From: Woeseiaceae bacterium
GTDB lineage: Bacteria; Pseudomonadota; Gammaproteobacteria; Steroidobacterales; Woeseiaceae
Length of the DNA: 55,872 bases
Direction: 5' to 3'
NCBI GenBank assembly: GCA_024640315.1
Contig: JAHEFF010000012.1
Span: 1-55,872 of the forward strand
In this document: one piece after another, positions 35,401 through 44,430 of the stretch
Layout of the letters: each line of letters opens with the position of its first letter
Position numbering within the stretch: position 1 is the first letter of the stretch
Translations under genes and position numbers: made by a program
Notes under the pieces: model-generated
Database searches by the model: none
What the model saw: the letters and a program-made list of their open reading frames with translations, nothing else
What the model was told of the DNA's origin: nothing

Positions 35401-35494
35401 ACATGCGCGTGGCAATCAAGCCAACAAGGGCTAGCGCAACAAACACGACCACCGTTGTAACAGGTCTTTTCAGAGCGATTTCAGTGTGTTTCAT
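32414..35494 (-). CDS. RND efflux permease (first of a tandem pair)
   Basis: A 1026-residue inner-membrane transporter with the usual twelve helices and two large periplasmic loops. The TM4 motif reads GMLVDNAVVVTES (about residue 400), so the second aspartate of AcrB's pair is Asn. In TM10 the AcrB lysine is replaced by Asn (VVVNNGIVL). This is common in uncharacterised members of the HAE1-like group. It uses proton-motive force to expel toxic or hydrophobic compounds with an adaptor and an outer-membrane channel. It lies 18 bp after the next RND gene on the same strand. Confidence 0.9.
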   Translation of the reverse strand: MKHTEIALKRPVTTVVVFVALALVGLIATRMLPLEKFPDIEFPGIIIEIPYAGSTPEEVERLITRPIEEALATLSGVDQMYSSSSENQAQIFLQFDWGQSMGAKGIEARAKVDGIRHELPDDVRRIMIFTGSLGELPILELRISSDRDLSDSYALLDRLLKRRVERLEGVSSVNLYGVDPREIRILLQPDRLATHGVTIDQVRDLLERSNFAVSAGRITDGNQRFSIRPRGEFQSVDQIRNLVINTENLRLHDIADVELRSPDRDYGRHLDRSYAIGVAISKSTGANMVDVTDRVMAEIEEIGKLPQMQGINIFDLDNMGDSVRKSLGDLLNAGAIGALLALVVLYLFLRQVTTTIVVTASVPFSLLITLGALYFADLSLNMLTMMGLMLAIGMLVDNAVVVTESVFRHRYLDPDNPMEATLRGVKEVGMAVIAGTLTTIIVFVPIMFGAKTDISVFMTHVGITIIVALLASLLIAQTLVPMLAARIKVPPPQKSGSAMGRLTERYVASLRWILIRPWKTFGGIVLICLLGISPLILQLVKFDAFPQDVGRRLYMPLHIEGEHPLERVEDSVSKIENYLFENQEAFDIRSVYSYYEKGDASVVILLTEEEEATLSTSEIIERIEENMPVIAIGKPSFQFDQQGGGDGFSLQVSGDSTQILNELSVEVRRLLSSVDGLEDIRSDAETGDREIQITVDRERAAAAGFTAEDVAKDVGIAMRGQNLREFRGQTDEVAVRLAFRESDKQSIDQLANLPLHTPDGRRIPLSAVANFRIGASPDTIQRTDRQTAVILSANLDDDSSLDAVKPKVEAMMSELDLPPGYSWKFGRGFDRQDETQQMMATNILLGIACIFLVMAALFESLLFPFSIILGSIVFSVFGVFLFFAATGTTFSFMASIGIMILIGVVVNNGIVLVDHINNLRLEGLPRNEAIAEAGRDRLRPILMTVATTIVGLAPLAVSTTQIGGDGPPYFPMARAIIGGLAFSTVVSLLVVPALYAYFDSLAAWGRNVMRASRRETSVPKPANLSA

Positions 35495-35512
35495 GACGAG
35501 CCCGCGGCGCTG

Positions 35513-38500
35513 TCAGCCGGCCGCCGCCGGAACGGCGTCACTGCCAGGTACATTCGACGGCCACTTCTTGCGATCCATCAGCGAGTAGACAACCGGAATC
35601 ACAACGAGAGTCAGCATTGTTGACACCAGCAGACCGCCGATGACGGTGATAGCCATTGGCGTCCTGACTTCAGCGCCTTCGCCAACGCCGATGGCCATAG
35701 GCAGCAAACCGAGTACGGTTGTTAGCGTTGTCATCAGGATGGGGCGGAGCCTGGTATTGCAGGCCTCGACAATTGCCGCCAACTTCTCCAGGCCCCTGCT
35801 TTGTAGCTGATTGATCAGGTCAACGAGCACAATTGCATTATTTACGACGATGCCAGCCAGCATGATGACACCGATGAATGCTACGACATTGACCGTCGTG
35901 TTGGTCAGGAACAGCGCCAGAACTGCGCCAACGAGAGCGAGCGGAATCGTAAATAGTATAACGAATGGATGTACCAGAGATTCGAACTGGGACGCCATGA
36001 CGAGGTAGACCAGAAACACGGCCAGGACAAGTGCGAACTGCATTGAACGAAAGGAGTCCCGCATTTCTTCATTCTGTCCGGCAACCATTGCCGTGATCCC
36101 GTTTGGTAAAGCTGTCCTGCTGATGATCAAGGCGGCTTCTTCCGCCGCAGCGCCGAGATCGCCGTAGGCGAGGTTTGCTGAAATAAGCGCCACCCGTTCC
36201 TGCGCGACACGGCGAATTTCGGCAGGGCCCCGTGCTACGCGAACCTCTGCGACTGCTTCAAGTGTGACCGGCCGTTCTGAGCTCGGGTTGACAATAAGCT
36301 GGCGTATTTCTTCAATGCTGGCGCGGCGGGTATCGACACTTCGCACCAGCACATCGATCTTCTTGTCTCGCCATGTATAGCGCGTCGCCAGTTCACCGCG
36401 GACATTGGCTACGACCCGGTCTGCAATATCCCTGACCGCGAGGCCGAGCGCTGCGACGCGCTCCTGATCGAACACGATCTGTATTTCCGGGTTGCCGAGC
36501 TCGATGGTCGATTTCAAATCGGTAAATCGCCCCGAGGCTGACAGTTGACTGACCAGCGCCCGGTTGGCGGTTTCAAGCCCTTCAAGGTCGAAACCCGCGA
36601 TTTCAATTTGTAGCGGACTGGCAAAACTCATCAGGGCAGGGCGACTGAATTCGTACTGGACGCCAGGCAGAGCGGCCAGCTCCTCACGCATCACGTTCAT
36701 TGCCCTGGTTTCTTCCGCGCGCCCGGCGCCCGGCTTTAGTGTAAGACTCAGTGTGCCGGTATTTTCTCCGGAATCGACCGGGTTGGCATCAAGTCGGTTT
36801 CCGGTACCGGCAACTGAGTAACTGAGCTCCACATCATCGATATCGCGGGTTGAGGCCTGTGCGGCCTGGATAGCGCGATCGGTCTCCACGAGTGGAGCGC
36901 CGGGTGACAATCGCAGATCGACCTCAAACTCGCCCTGCGATAGTTGTGGAATGAGTTCGGTCCCGAGCCGGGGTATCAGCATCATTGTGGTAGCGAAAAT
37001 GGCTGCGGCGCCGCCGATAATGATGGGCCGGTGACAGAGGGACCAGCGAAGTACTGGTTCGTATATTCTGGTTACAGCGCCAAAAAATCCCTGCAGCAGT
37101 CGGCCCGGCAGCCAAAGAACCATGCGGAACAGCCAGGCGATGCCTGCGAATGCAATGCCAAGCATTCGAACGACAAAAGCCACGCCGCGAGTGAAGCGCC
37201 CTGGCGGAGAGTACTCACCGGATTCCTCGTACCGTGCGCCGGTACCGAGAGCTGCAAGCATTGGGATAAGCGTTAACGCGACGATCAGAGAGAAGATCAG
37301 CGCAAAAGAAACGGTGAGGGCCTGGTCGCGGAAAAGCTGGCCGGCTACGCCGCTGATAAAAACCATGGGAAAAAACACGGCTATTGTCGTCAGCGTTGCC
37401 GCAATGACCGCAGTTGAGACTTCGGCGGTCCCGTTTCGCGCAGCATCGAGAATGCTTTCTCCCTGCTCGCGTTTGCGCACGATGTTTTCGAGAACGACAA
37501 TCGCATTGTCGACGAGCATGCCGACCGCCAGTGCGACACCACCGAGAGACATGATGTTCAGAGATACATCATTCGAATACATCAGCAGGAACGTGCCGAT
37601 CACCGAAACGGGTATTGAAATGGCGATAATCGTGGTTGCCCGCGAGTCCCTGAGGAATCCATAGAGCACCATGATGGCCAGCAAACCGCCGATGAATGCT
37701 GCAGAAGTGACTTGTTGAATCGCGGCGGAAATAAATTTTGACTGATCGTAAATCTTGACGAGCTCAAGGTCCTCGGGCATCGATTCGCGAATTCTCTCGA
37801 GTCTTTGCTCCATGCGGTTTGCCACCTGCACCGTGTTGGCGTCGCCCTCCTTGTAGACCGCCATTTCGACCGATTCGCGGCCATTGACGCGCGTGATGGC
37901 CTCGCGGTCTTTGTGACCACGAGTCACGCTGGCTACATCGCGCAGGTAGACAGGACGACCAGCGACATTGGCGATGATCGCGCCGGCAAATTCATCAACT
38001 GTTTGAAACTCATTGATCGTTCTTACCAAGAAGCGTTGCGAACCCTCTTCCAGGCGACCGCCCGACAGGTTGACGTTTTCCGCCCTGATTCTGGCGGCAA
38101 TCTGCTCAATGCTGATACCCAGCTGCGAAAGCTTCTGTTGATCAACCAGGATCTGGATTTCATCCTCCAGACCGCCGCTGACTTTCACCGCCGCAGTCCC
38201 TTCCTCTGCCTCAAGGTCGTTTTTGATCCGCTCCTCAGCCAGGCGTCGCAACGCTTTCAGGTTGGCCTCGCCGGAGTCATCAGGTGTCGCTTCGGCATCT
38301 TCCTTGCGCAAGAGACCAAGACGCATAATGGGTTCAGATGAGGGATCGAATCTGAGGAGCAGTGGCCGGCTTGCCTCAAGTGGCAGGTCGAGTACGTCGA
38401 CTTTTTCACGAACATCGACGCCAGCGATATCCATGTCCGTTCCCCACACGAATTCCAGCGTTACGTCCGACTGGCCGGAGCGTGATACAGAGCGTACCTG

Positions 38501-38737
38501 CCGGACATTTCTGATGACGCCAACCGCTTCCTCGATGGGCTTTGTCAGCAGATTTTCGATATCGACCGGCGCCGCGCCGGTAAGCTCGGTGCGAACTGTG
38601 ACGGTCGGATAGGAAATATCCGGTAACAGATTGACCTTCAGGCGTGACAGGGAAACCATGCCAAACAGCACGATAGCTACTGTGAACATCACAATCGTGA
38701 CTCTGCGTTCTGTGGCAATTTCTATCAGGCGGCGCAT
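35513..38737 (-). CDS. RND efflux permease (second of the tandem pair)
   Basis: A 1074-residue RND transporter. TM4 reads GMLVDNAIVVLEN, TM10 reads GIVVNNAIVLVD; both again have Asn at positions where AcrB has Asp408 and Lys940. It shares family features with the downstream permease but is clearly distinct in sequence. The tandem arrangement resembles heteromeric pumps such as MdtBC. It is 23 bp after the adaptor gene at 38761, and all four genes from 41010 to 32414 are probably one transcript. Confidence 0.9.
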   Translation of the reverse strand: MRRLIEIATERRVTIVMFTVAIVLFGMVSLSRLKVNLLPDISYPTVTVRTELTGAAPVDIENLLTKPIEEAVGVIRNVRQVRSVSRSGQSDVTLEFVWGTDMDIAGVDVREKVDVLDLPLEASRPLLLRFDPSSEPIMRLGLLRKEDAEATPDDSGEANLKALRRLAEERIKNDLEAEEGTAAVKVSGGLEDEIQILVDQQKLSQLGISIEQIAARIRAENVNLSGGRLEEGSQRFLVRTINEFQTVDEFAGAIIANVAGRPVYLRDVASVTRGHKDREAITRVNGRESVEMAVYKEGDANTVQVANRMEQRLERIRESMPEDLELVKIYDQSKFISAAIQQVTSAAFIGGLLAIMVLYGFLRDSRATTIIAISIPVSVIGTFLLMYSNDVSLNIMSLGGVALAVGMLVDNAIVVLENIVRKREQGESILDAARNGTAEVSTAVIAATLTTIAVFFPMVFISGVAGQLFRDQALTVSFALIFSLIVALTLIPMLAALGTGARYEESGEYSPPGRFTRGVAFVVRMLGIAFAGIAWLFRMVLWLPGRLLQGFFGAVTRIYEPVLRWSLCHRPIIIGGAAAIFATTMMLIPRLGTELIPQLSQGEFEVDLRLSPGAPLVETDRAIQAAQASTRDIDDVELSYSVAGTGNRLDANPVDSGENTGTLSLTLKPGAGRAEETRAMNVMREELAALPGVQYEFSRPALMSFASPLQIEIAGFDLEGLETANRALVSQLSASGRFTDLKSTIELGNPEIQIVFDQERVAALGLAVRDIADRVVANVRGELATRYTWRDKKIDVLVRSVDTRRASIEEIRQLIVNPSSERPVTLEAVAEVRVARGPAEIRRVAQERVALISANLAYGDLGAAAEEAALIISRTALPNGITAMVAGQNEEMRDSFRSMQFALVLAVFLVYLVMASQFESLVHPFVILFTIPLALVGAVLALFLTNTTVNVVAFIGVIMLAGIVVNNAIVLVDLINQLQSRGLEKLAAIVEACNTRLRPILMTTLTTVLGLLPMAIGVGEGAEVRTPMAITVIGGLLVSTMLTLVVIPVVYSLMDRKKWPSNVPGSDAVPAAAG

Positions 38738-38760
38738 CGTATTTTTCCGTAATGGGTGAG

Positions 38761-39909
38761 CTATTGTGCTGCGGACACCTGGGACCGGGTCGCGACATTG
38801 GCGGAAGAATCGACGGCATTTGTCGTGCTGATCACCGATACTTTCGACCCGTTTTTCAGGTTTGATTGACCCACGACGACGACTACGTCCTCGTCATCCA
38901 GACCCTCAAGAACTTCAACATTGCCACCTTCCGAATAGCCGGTTCGGATGGTGCGCTTTTCCGCCGTATTCTCAGTGACGATAAACACGGCGGTTTCACC
39001 GGCTTCCTCAATGATCGCGCCGCGAGGAATCTGCAACGCCATTGCACGACTGTCATAGACAATGCTGATTCGCCCGAACATCCCCGGCTTCAGTCGCCGC
39101 GACGGGTCGAGTACCTCGATGGTAATTTTGAATGTGCCTGTAACCGGATCAACGATCGGACTTATTCGCGCGACGGTGGCGTCGAATTTCGCGCCTTGCA
39201 CGGCATCGACTTCAATACTGGCTAGCTGACCAGGATCAATGCGACGGAAATCTCGCTCAGGTACATGAAGGTAGGATATAAGGGGATCCAGGCTCGTGAT
39301 CTGAAATATTCGGTCGTTGACGCCGATCGTATTGCCAAGCTTGATGAAGCGCTCTGAAACCACGCCATCGATCGGGGCCCGAATTTCCGTGTAGCCCAGC
39401 TCGAGTTCAGCGAGCTCGAATGTGGCTTGCAGGGCCTCCATTTCATACTGGATCTTTTCGAAGTCGCCCGCGCTGATCAGGCCTTTTTCTTTCAGGTCGA
39501 CATTGCGCTGGTAATCTCTCTCAAGTTTTCGAAGATTGGCTTCAGCCTGATCCTTCTCCAGTCGCAGACGATCACCGTCGAGGCGTGCCAGGATCTGGCC
39601 ACTGGAAACGTCAGCGCCTTCTTCCACGAGGATCTCGCGAATCTCGCCGCCTACTTTCGCAATCACAGTGGCATCCGCGAATGCCTCAATCGGTGCGGTT
39701 CCGGAGTACACCGCATCGATATCGCCTCGTGACGGCCTGGTGGTTTCCACCGGGATGGCCGCTGCGTCGTCTTCGGCGTCTTCGTCTGATTTGTCGCCCT
39801 GATCACATGCACCAAGGGCCAATGCCGCAAATGTAATGATCGTTAAGGTTGCCAGCGAGGGCAGGTGATGCCCGTTCCCCGGTTTGAACGCATGCTCCCC
39901 AATAGACAT
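38761..39909 (-). CDS. RND periplasmic adaptor (membrane fusion protein), lipoprotein
   Basis: A 382-residue adaptor with a lipobox (ALGAC, near Cys34). The two half-lipoyl motifs (DATVIAKVGGEIREILVEEG and a matching half after the hairpin), a coiled-coil hairpin with VDLKEKGLISAG, and the beta-barrel region are visible. It links an RND permease to an outer-membrane channel. It is 24 bp after the other adaptor gene and directly precedes the RND gene. A neighbouring outer-membrane channel gene is not present in the window. Confidence 0.9.
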   Translation of the reverse strand: MSIGEHAFKPGNGHHLPSLATLTIITFAALALGACDQGDKSDEDAEDDAAAIPVETTRPSRGDIDAVYSGTAPIEAFADATVIAKVGGEIREILVEEGADVSSGQILARLDGDRLRLEKDQAEANLRKLERDYQRNVDLKEKGLISAGDFEKIQYEMEALQATFELAELELGYTEIRAPIDGVVSERFIKLGNTIGVNDRIFQITSLDPLISYLHVPERDFRRIDPGQLASIEVDAVQGAKFDATVARISPIVDPVTGTFKITIEVLDPSRRLKPGMFGRISIVYDSRAMALQIPRGAIIEEAGETAVFIVTENTAEKRTIRTGYSEGGNVEVLEGLDDEDVVVVVGQSNLKNGSKVSVISTTNAVDSSANVATRSQVSAAQ

Positions 39910-39933
39910 TTTCTTGTTCCGCTCCAGAGTCCG

Positions 39934-41010
39934 CTAACCGGCCGTCGGCAGCAGAACCGGTATGCTCGCCAGGACTTTACTGCCGTCGCGAAGGTTGCTC
40001 TGACCGGTCACAACGATCTGCTCGAATTCCCCCAGACCGCTCAGAACTTCGATCAGGCCGTTTTCCTGGATTCCCGTCTCGATTCTTCTACGAACTGCTG
40101 CGCCATCTGTCACAACGTAGACGACCATCTGATCGTCTTCTTCGAGAATGGCATTGGCAGGAATGACTAATGCGTCGCTATGCTTTTCGTACGCAATGTC
40201 GAATCGCCCGAACATGCCGGGAGCCAGATGACCCGAGTCATTGTTAACGTACGCTGTCGCGCGAAAAGTGCCGTTTCGAACATCGATGGTCGGACTGATG
40301 CGCGCGATCTCCGCAGCAAAGACTTCGTTGGGCATCGCATCAACTCGAATCACGGCTGTGTGTCCGGCAGAGAACTTCGCCAGCTCACTCTGCGGAATTT
40401 TCAGATGAGCGACCAGCTTGTTCGTATCTGTTACCCGAAATGTGGTGTCGCCCTCATTGAGATGCTGGCCAAGTTTGATTTCGCGAACGGAAACTACGCC
40501 GGAGATCGGCGCTCGAATGCTCGTGTAGCCGTAGTTGAGCTTCTTGAGTTCATAACTGGCACGCAGTGCGTGCATGTCGAATTTCATTCCCTCAAAAGAG
40601 GCTTTACTGACAAGGCCGCGCTCATGCAGGCTGATCGAGCGCTCATACTCTCTTTCGGTTTTATTCAGGGTCGCTTTGACTTGTTCCATTTTGAGGCGCA
40701 AACGATCGCCATCAAGGCGGGCCAGCACCTGGCCGGCTATGACTTCATCGCCTTCTTCAACAAGAATTTGGACAACCTCGCCCTCTACCCGGGCCGGCAC
40801 GGGCGCATCGGCATCTGACACCAGCGTTGTTGTCGTGTGGTAGGTCGCAAAAATCTCGGCTTTAACTGGCATCACGATTTCAACCGGCAGCGGCGCAGAT
40901 ACTGCGGAGCCGTTTTCATCCTTTGTGCTGGCCTCGCCGACATTGCAGGCGGAGATAATTCCTGCCAGGGAAGCAACCACTAACGCGATGCCGATTTTCC
41001 TCAAATTCAT
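39934..41010 (-). CDS. RND periplasmic adaptor (membrane fusion protein), lipoprotein
   Basis: A 358-residue adaptor with a lipobox (IISAC, near Cys22). It has the half-lipoyl domains, a hairpin with SLHERGLVSKAS, and the barrel region. It is the first gene of the four-gene RND unit and is preceded by a promoter with a palindrome. The ATG at 41010 has GGTGAG four bases upstream and is preferred to 41022. Having two tandem adaptors resembles TriAB of Pseudomonas; they may form a mixed adaptor ring. Confidence 0.89.
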   Translation of the reverse strand: MNLRKIGIALVVASLAGIISACNVGEASTKDENGSAVSAPLPVEIVMPVKAEIFATYHTTTTLVSDADAPVPARVEGEVVQILVEEGDEVIAGQVLARLDGDRLRLKMEQVKATLNKTEREYERSISLHERGLVSKASFEGMKFDMHALRASYELKKLNYGYTSIRAPISGVVSVREIKLGQHLNEGDTTFRVTDTNKLVAHLKIPQSELAKFSAGHTAVIRVDAMPNEVFAAEIARISPTIDVRNGTFRATAYVNNDSGHLAPGMFGRFDIAYEKHSDALVIPANAILEEDDQMVVYVVTDGAAVRRRIETGIQENGLIEVLSGLGEFEQIVVTGQSNLRDGSKVLASIPVLLPTAG

Positions 41011-41040
41011 TTTGCTCACCATGCCTCGTTTGTCCTGTAA

Positions 41041-41089
41041 AGTTATATGGTGTTGTAGTGAAGTATAACACTATATGACTATAACGCAA
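41041..41089 (-). promoter_or_regulatory. Promoter with overlapping palindromic operator, RND adaptor operon
   Basis: On the minus strand TTGCGT (41084-41089) and TATACT (41062-41067) are 16 bp apart and fit -35/-10 boxes. A palindrome covers 41041-41080: AGTTATATGGTGTT (41041-41054) mirrors AACACTATATGACT (41067-41080) with two mismatches in 14 pairs. The tract is far more AT-rich than its surroundings. It overlaps the -10 box, so a repressor bound there should block transcription. The PadR regulator at 45594 is the obvious candidate, but this is inference. Confidence 0.6.
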
Positions 41090-41246
41090 GACCACCTAAC
41101 TCATTGATTTTTAAATAGAACGGTAATTTCTAATTGATGGTTCCCGCTTATTCTTCGGACCGGATTGCCCAAAATCGGCGAATTTCCTGTCCAGTCAATA
41201 AGTCAGATGCCCGGGCGAGCACTTTGGATTACGGAAGATATGGATT

Positions 41247-41271
41247 GTGGCGGGGCAGCCGCCCCGGCCAC
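41247..41271 (-). terminator. Candidate hairpin terminator after the third RND gene
   Basis: GTGGCGGGGC (41247-41256) pairs with GCCCC, one unpaired G, then GCCAC (41261-41271) around an AGCC loop, 9 bp past the RND stop. No T run follows on the minus strand, so termination efficiency is doubtful. Confidence 0.4.
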
Positions 41272-41279
41272 GCAAGGAG

Positions 41280-44200
41280 TCAGGAATGCGCTCTGGCGGC
41301 CTGGCCAGAATGGCGATCGCGGCGCGCAGCAATCCATGCAGACGTGTTGGCCTGGATCATTAACAGGCTGGGCGTCAGGAACAGCGTCAATATCGTCGCA
41401 AAAGCGAGTCCGCCGGCTACAGACGACGACAATTGCGTCCAATATTGAGTTGACGGCGCGCCGACGGAAACGTCGCGGTTGATCAGGTCGATGTCCAGCG
41501 CAAACACCATCGGCATCAGGCCGAGGATGGTTGTGATGGTCGTGAGCAAAACCGGTCTCAGACGAACGGCACAGGTCCGAAGAATAGCTTCGTGTGCATC
41601 TGCTCCGCGCTTGCGCAGAACATTATAAGTATCGATAAATACAATATTGTTATTCACGACTATGCCGGCAAGCGTGATGACGCCGACCCCGCTCATTACC
41701 GTGCCAAAGGGTTTTCCCATAACAAGGTGACCTAAAAGCACGCCACCGGTCGAGAAGACGACCGCGGTGAGAATCAGGAATGCCTGGAACAGGCTGTTGA
41801 ACTGTGTAACCAGGATGATGGCCATGACAGCAACGGCAATCAGCATCGCCTTGCCCAGGAACGCCTGGGCTTCTTCCTGGTCTTCGCTGCCGCCGCGGAA
41901 TGCAATACTGACGGTCGGATCGATGTCGAGGTATGGCAGCATGTCGGCCATATCTCTGACAACATCACCATCGAGGTATCCGTCGAGGACGTCCGCCTCG
42001 ACCTTCATTGTACGGCGCATATCGGTCCGCTGAATCGTGCTGACCTTGTTTGCAGGGACCCTTTTGACGAAATTGCTGATCGGCACGAGCCCGTTCTGTG
42101 TTGGAATTCGAAGCTCATCGATTTGTTCGAGATTACGGCTGGCATATGGATAGCGAACGCGGATGTCGATTTCATCTTCAGCATCGTCCGGACGGTATTC
42201 ACCAATCTTGATGCCGTTGGTAACGAGTTGAATCATGTTGCCGACAATTGTGATGTCGGCGCCAAAACGCGCCGCCTCGGCCCGATCGACATCGATCTGC
42301 CATTCGATACCAGGCAGCGGGCGCGTGTCGTCGACGTTGTAAACACCTTCTATCGTCTCGAGTCCCTCGCGCACGCGTCGCGTGGCATCAGTCAGGATGT
42401 CAGGGAAGCGGGATGAAAGCTCTATCTGCACTGGCTTGCCCTGTTGTGGCCCATCCTGCGCTTTCCTCGTCTGGATGGAAATTCCCGCCAGACCCGCAGT
42501 GCTTTCGCGGACTTCAGCCAATATTTCGTCCGCCGGGCGCCGCTCGTCCCATTCGACGAAGTTCAGCGTAATCGACCCAATCAGGTCCTCCGCATCACCC
42601 TGTCCGCCACCGCCTGTCTTTGTGTATACGCTTTCAACCTCGTCGAGTCCGAGCACGTAGGTCTCGACCTGGCGTACGAGAAAGTCCATTTCATCCGTGC
42701 TCAGGTCCCCGCGAGCACGTATTTCGATCACCGAAAATTCGGGCTCGATATCGGGGAACAATTCGAATCCCCGACCGAAAATAATAAAGGCGCTATAGGT
42801 TGCGATAAGAATGGCCGTTACGGCCGCCACATTGAGCCACGGTGTGTGCAATGAGGATTTGAGAAACTGTATGTATTTTCCGGTCCAGCCGGATACTGCG
42901 TCGAGATCGCCGGTCTCCGCCAATGTCAGGTTCTTCCTGGCCTGCTCACTCATGGCGCCGGACGAACCAAACAGCGAGCCCAGCGTTGGCACGAACAGGA
43001 GCGCCATCAACAACGAAGATGACAACACGGCGATCAGCGTGATGGGCAGGTACTTCATGAACTCGCCCATCTCATTTGGCCAGAAAGCAAGAGGCACAAA
43101 AGCGGCCAGCGTTGTGCAGGTCGAGGCGATAATCGGCCATGCCATTCGCCGCGCTGCACTGGAGTATGCATCGTGACGATCAATTCCCTCTGCCATGCGA
43201 CGGTCTGCGAGTTCGGTAACGACAATGGCGCCATCGACGAGCAAACCGACGGCCATGATCAGCGCAAACAAGACCATCATGTTGATGGTGATACCGAACG
43301 AGGCAATTGTGAGGATGCCAAGCAGAAAGCTACCGGGAATGGCGATGCCGACCAGGCCCGCGGCACGGATGCCCAAAATACCGATGATGACTATGAATAC
43401 CAGCAGGACTGCAGAGATGACACTGTTCTGCAGATTGGTCAGCATCGTGTTGACGTCCTTTGACTTGTCGCGCGACGCCACGACCTCAATTCCGGCAGGC
43501 CAGGTCTGGCTTTCTGCATCGATCAGCGCTTTGATTTCTTCGACAGTGCCGATGATGTTTGCGCCGCTTCGCTGCACTACTTCGATCGCTAATGCGCGGT
43601 TGCCATTGAGGCGCGCGACGCTCTCGGCATCCTTATAGGTTCTGCGAACTTCCGCGACGTCACGGAAATGCACGATGCGATCACCCACAGCCTTGATCGG
43701 CATTTCGAGGACGTCTTCGGCCGTCTCGAAGACACCGGGGACCTTGACCGGAAACCGGCCTTCGCTCGTATGTAGTGCCCCTGCTGCAACGAGCCGGTTG
43801 TTGCGGTCGACCAGGGACAGTATTTGTGCCTGATCCAGACCGTAGCTTTCCATTGCTCGCGGGTCGACGACCACCTCCATCAACTCTTCGCGCACGCCGA
43901 CCAGGGTCACTTCAAGGACGCCGGTTACACCCTCGATTTTTTCCTTGAGGTCCCTGGCGATCGTTGTCAGTGTGCGCTCCGGCACGTCGCCGGCGAGGTT
44001 CAAAACCAGCATGGGGTCAAAACGGGAAAACTTTATCTCCGAGACGGTGGGCTCTTCGGTTTCGCTGGGCAATTTTGCCTTTGCAGCATCGACCTTGGCT
44101 CGTGCATCCTGAAGCGCAACGTCGACATCCGTGCCGGCGTCGAATCTTATGGTTACGTTGGCGCCGCCCTCATAGGCATTAGCCGTCAGCTCCTCAATAC

Positions 44201-44426
44201 CTTCTATCGTGCGGATCTCCTGTTCCATCGGCCGGACCAGTAGTCTCTCCGCATCTTCCGGGGAGATTCCGTCATGCACCATGCTGACGTAGATCATCGG
44301 AATGTTGATGTCAGGCTCTGCCTCTTTCGGCACGCTCACATACGTCATCACGCCTGCAACGATAATGACGGCAAGCGACATTACGACAGTGCGAGAGCGC
44401 AGCATTGCCGTTTCGATCAGTTGCAT
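41280..44426 (-). CDS. RND efflux permease (third, with its own adaptor)
   Basis: A 1048-residue RND transporter. TM4 reads GLLVDGAIVVTEL, so the second acidic position is Gly; TM10 reads GIVVNNNIVFID. It belongs to a different branch from the two permeases downstream. I chose the ATG at 44426 (MQLIETAM), four bases after the adaptor stop; the longer frame to 44618 lies inside the adaptor gene. PadR, adaptor and this permease form one minus-strand unit. It should export drugs or other toxic compounds. Confidence 0.9.
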   Translation of the reverse strand: MQLIETAMLRSRTVVMSLAVIIVAGVMTYVSVPKEAEPDINIPMIYVSMVHDGISPEDAERLLVRPMEQEIRTIEGIEELTANAYEGGANVTIRFDAGTDVDVALQDARAKVDAAKAKLPSETEEPTVSEIKFSRFDPMLVLNLAGDVPERTLTTIARDLKEKIEGVTGVLEVTLVGVREELMEVVVDPRAMESYGLDQAQILSLVDRNNRLVAAGALHTSEGRFPVKVPGVFETAEDVLEMPIKAVGDRIVHFRDVAEVRRTYKDAESVARLNGNRALAIEVVQRSGANIIGTVEEIKALIDAESQTWPAGIEVVASRDKSKDVNTMLTNLQNSVISAVLLVFIVIIGILGIRAAGLVGIAIPGSFLLGILTIASFGITINMMVLFALIMAVGLLVDGAIVVTELADRRMAEGIDRHDAYSSAARRMAWPIIASTCTTLAAFVPLAFWPNEMGEFMKYLPITLIAVLSSSLLMALLFVPTLGSLFGSSGAMSEQARKNLTLAETGDLDAVSGWTGKYIQFLKSSLHTPWLNVAAVTAILIATYSAFIIFGRGFELFPDIEPEFSVIEIRARGDLSTDEMDFLVRQVETYVLGLDEVESVYTKTGGGGQGDAEDLIGSITLNFVEWDERRPADEILAEVRESTAGLAGISIQTRKAQDGPQQGKPVQIELSSRFPDILTDATRRVREGLETIEGVYNVDDTRPLPGIEWQIDVDRAEAARFGADITIVGNMIQLVTNGIKIGEYRPDDAEDEIDIRVRYPYASRNLEQIDELRIPTQNGLVPISNFVKRVPANKVSTIQRTDMRRTMKVEADVLDGYLDGDVVRDMADMLPYLDIDPTVSIAFRGGSEDQEEAQAFLGKAMLIAVAVMAIILVTQFNSLFQAFLILTAVVFSTGGVLLGHLVMGKPFGTVMSGVGVITLAGIVVNNNIVFIDTYNVLRKRGADAHEAILRTCAVRLRPVLLTTITTILGLMPMVFALDIDLINRDVSVGAPSTQYWTQLSSSVAGGLAFATILTLFLTPSLLMIQANTSAWIAARRDRHSGQAARAHS

Positions 44427-44430
44427 GGCT

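Noticed and set aside
34739..35434. 231-codon plus-strand frame opposite the RND permease gene
   Set aside because: It lies wholly inside the antisense strand of a clear RND gene and its translation has no family likeness.
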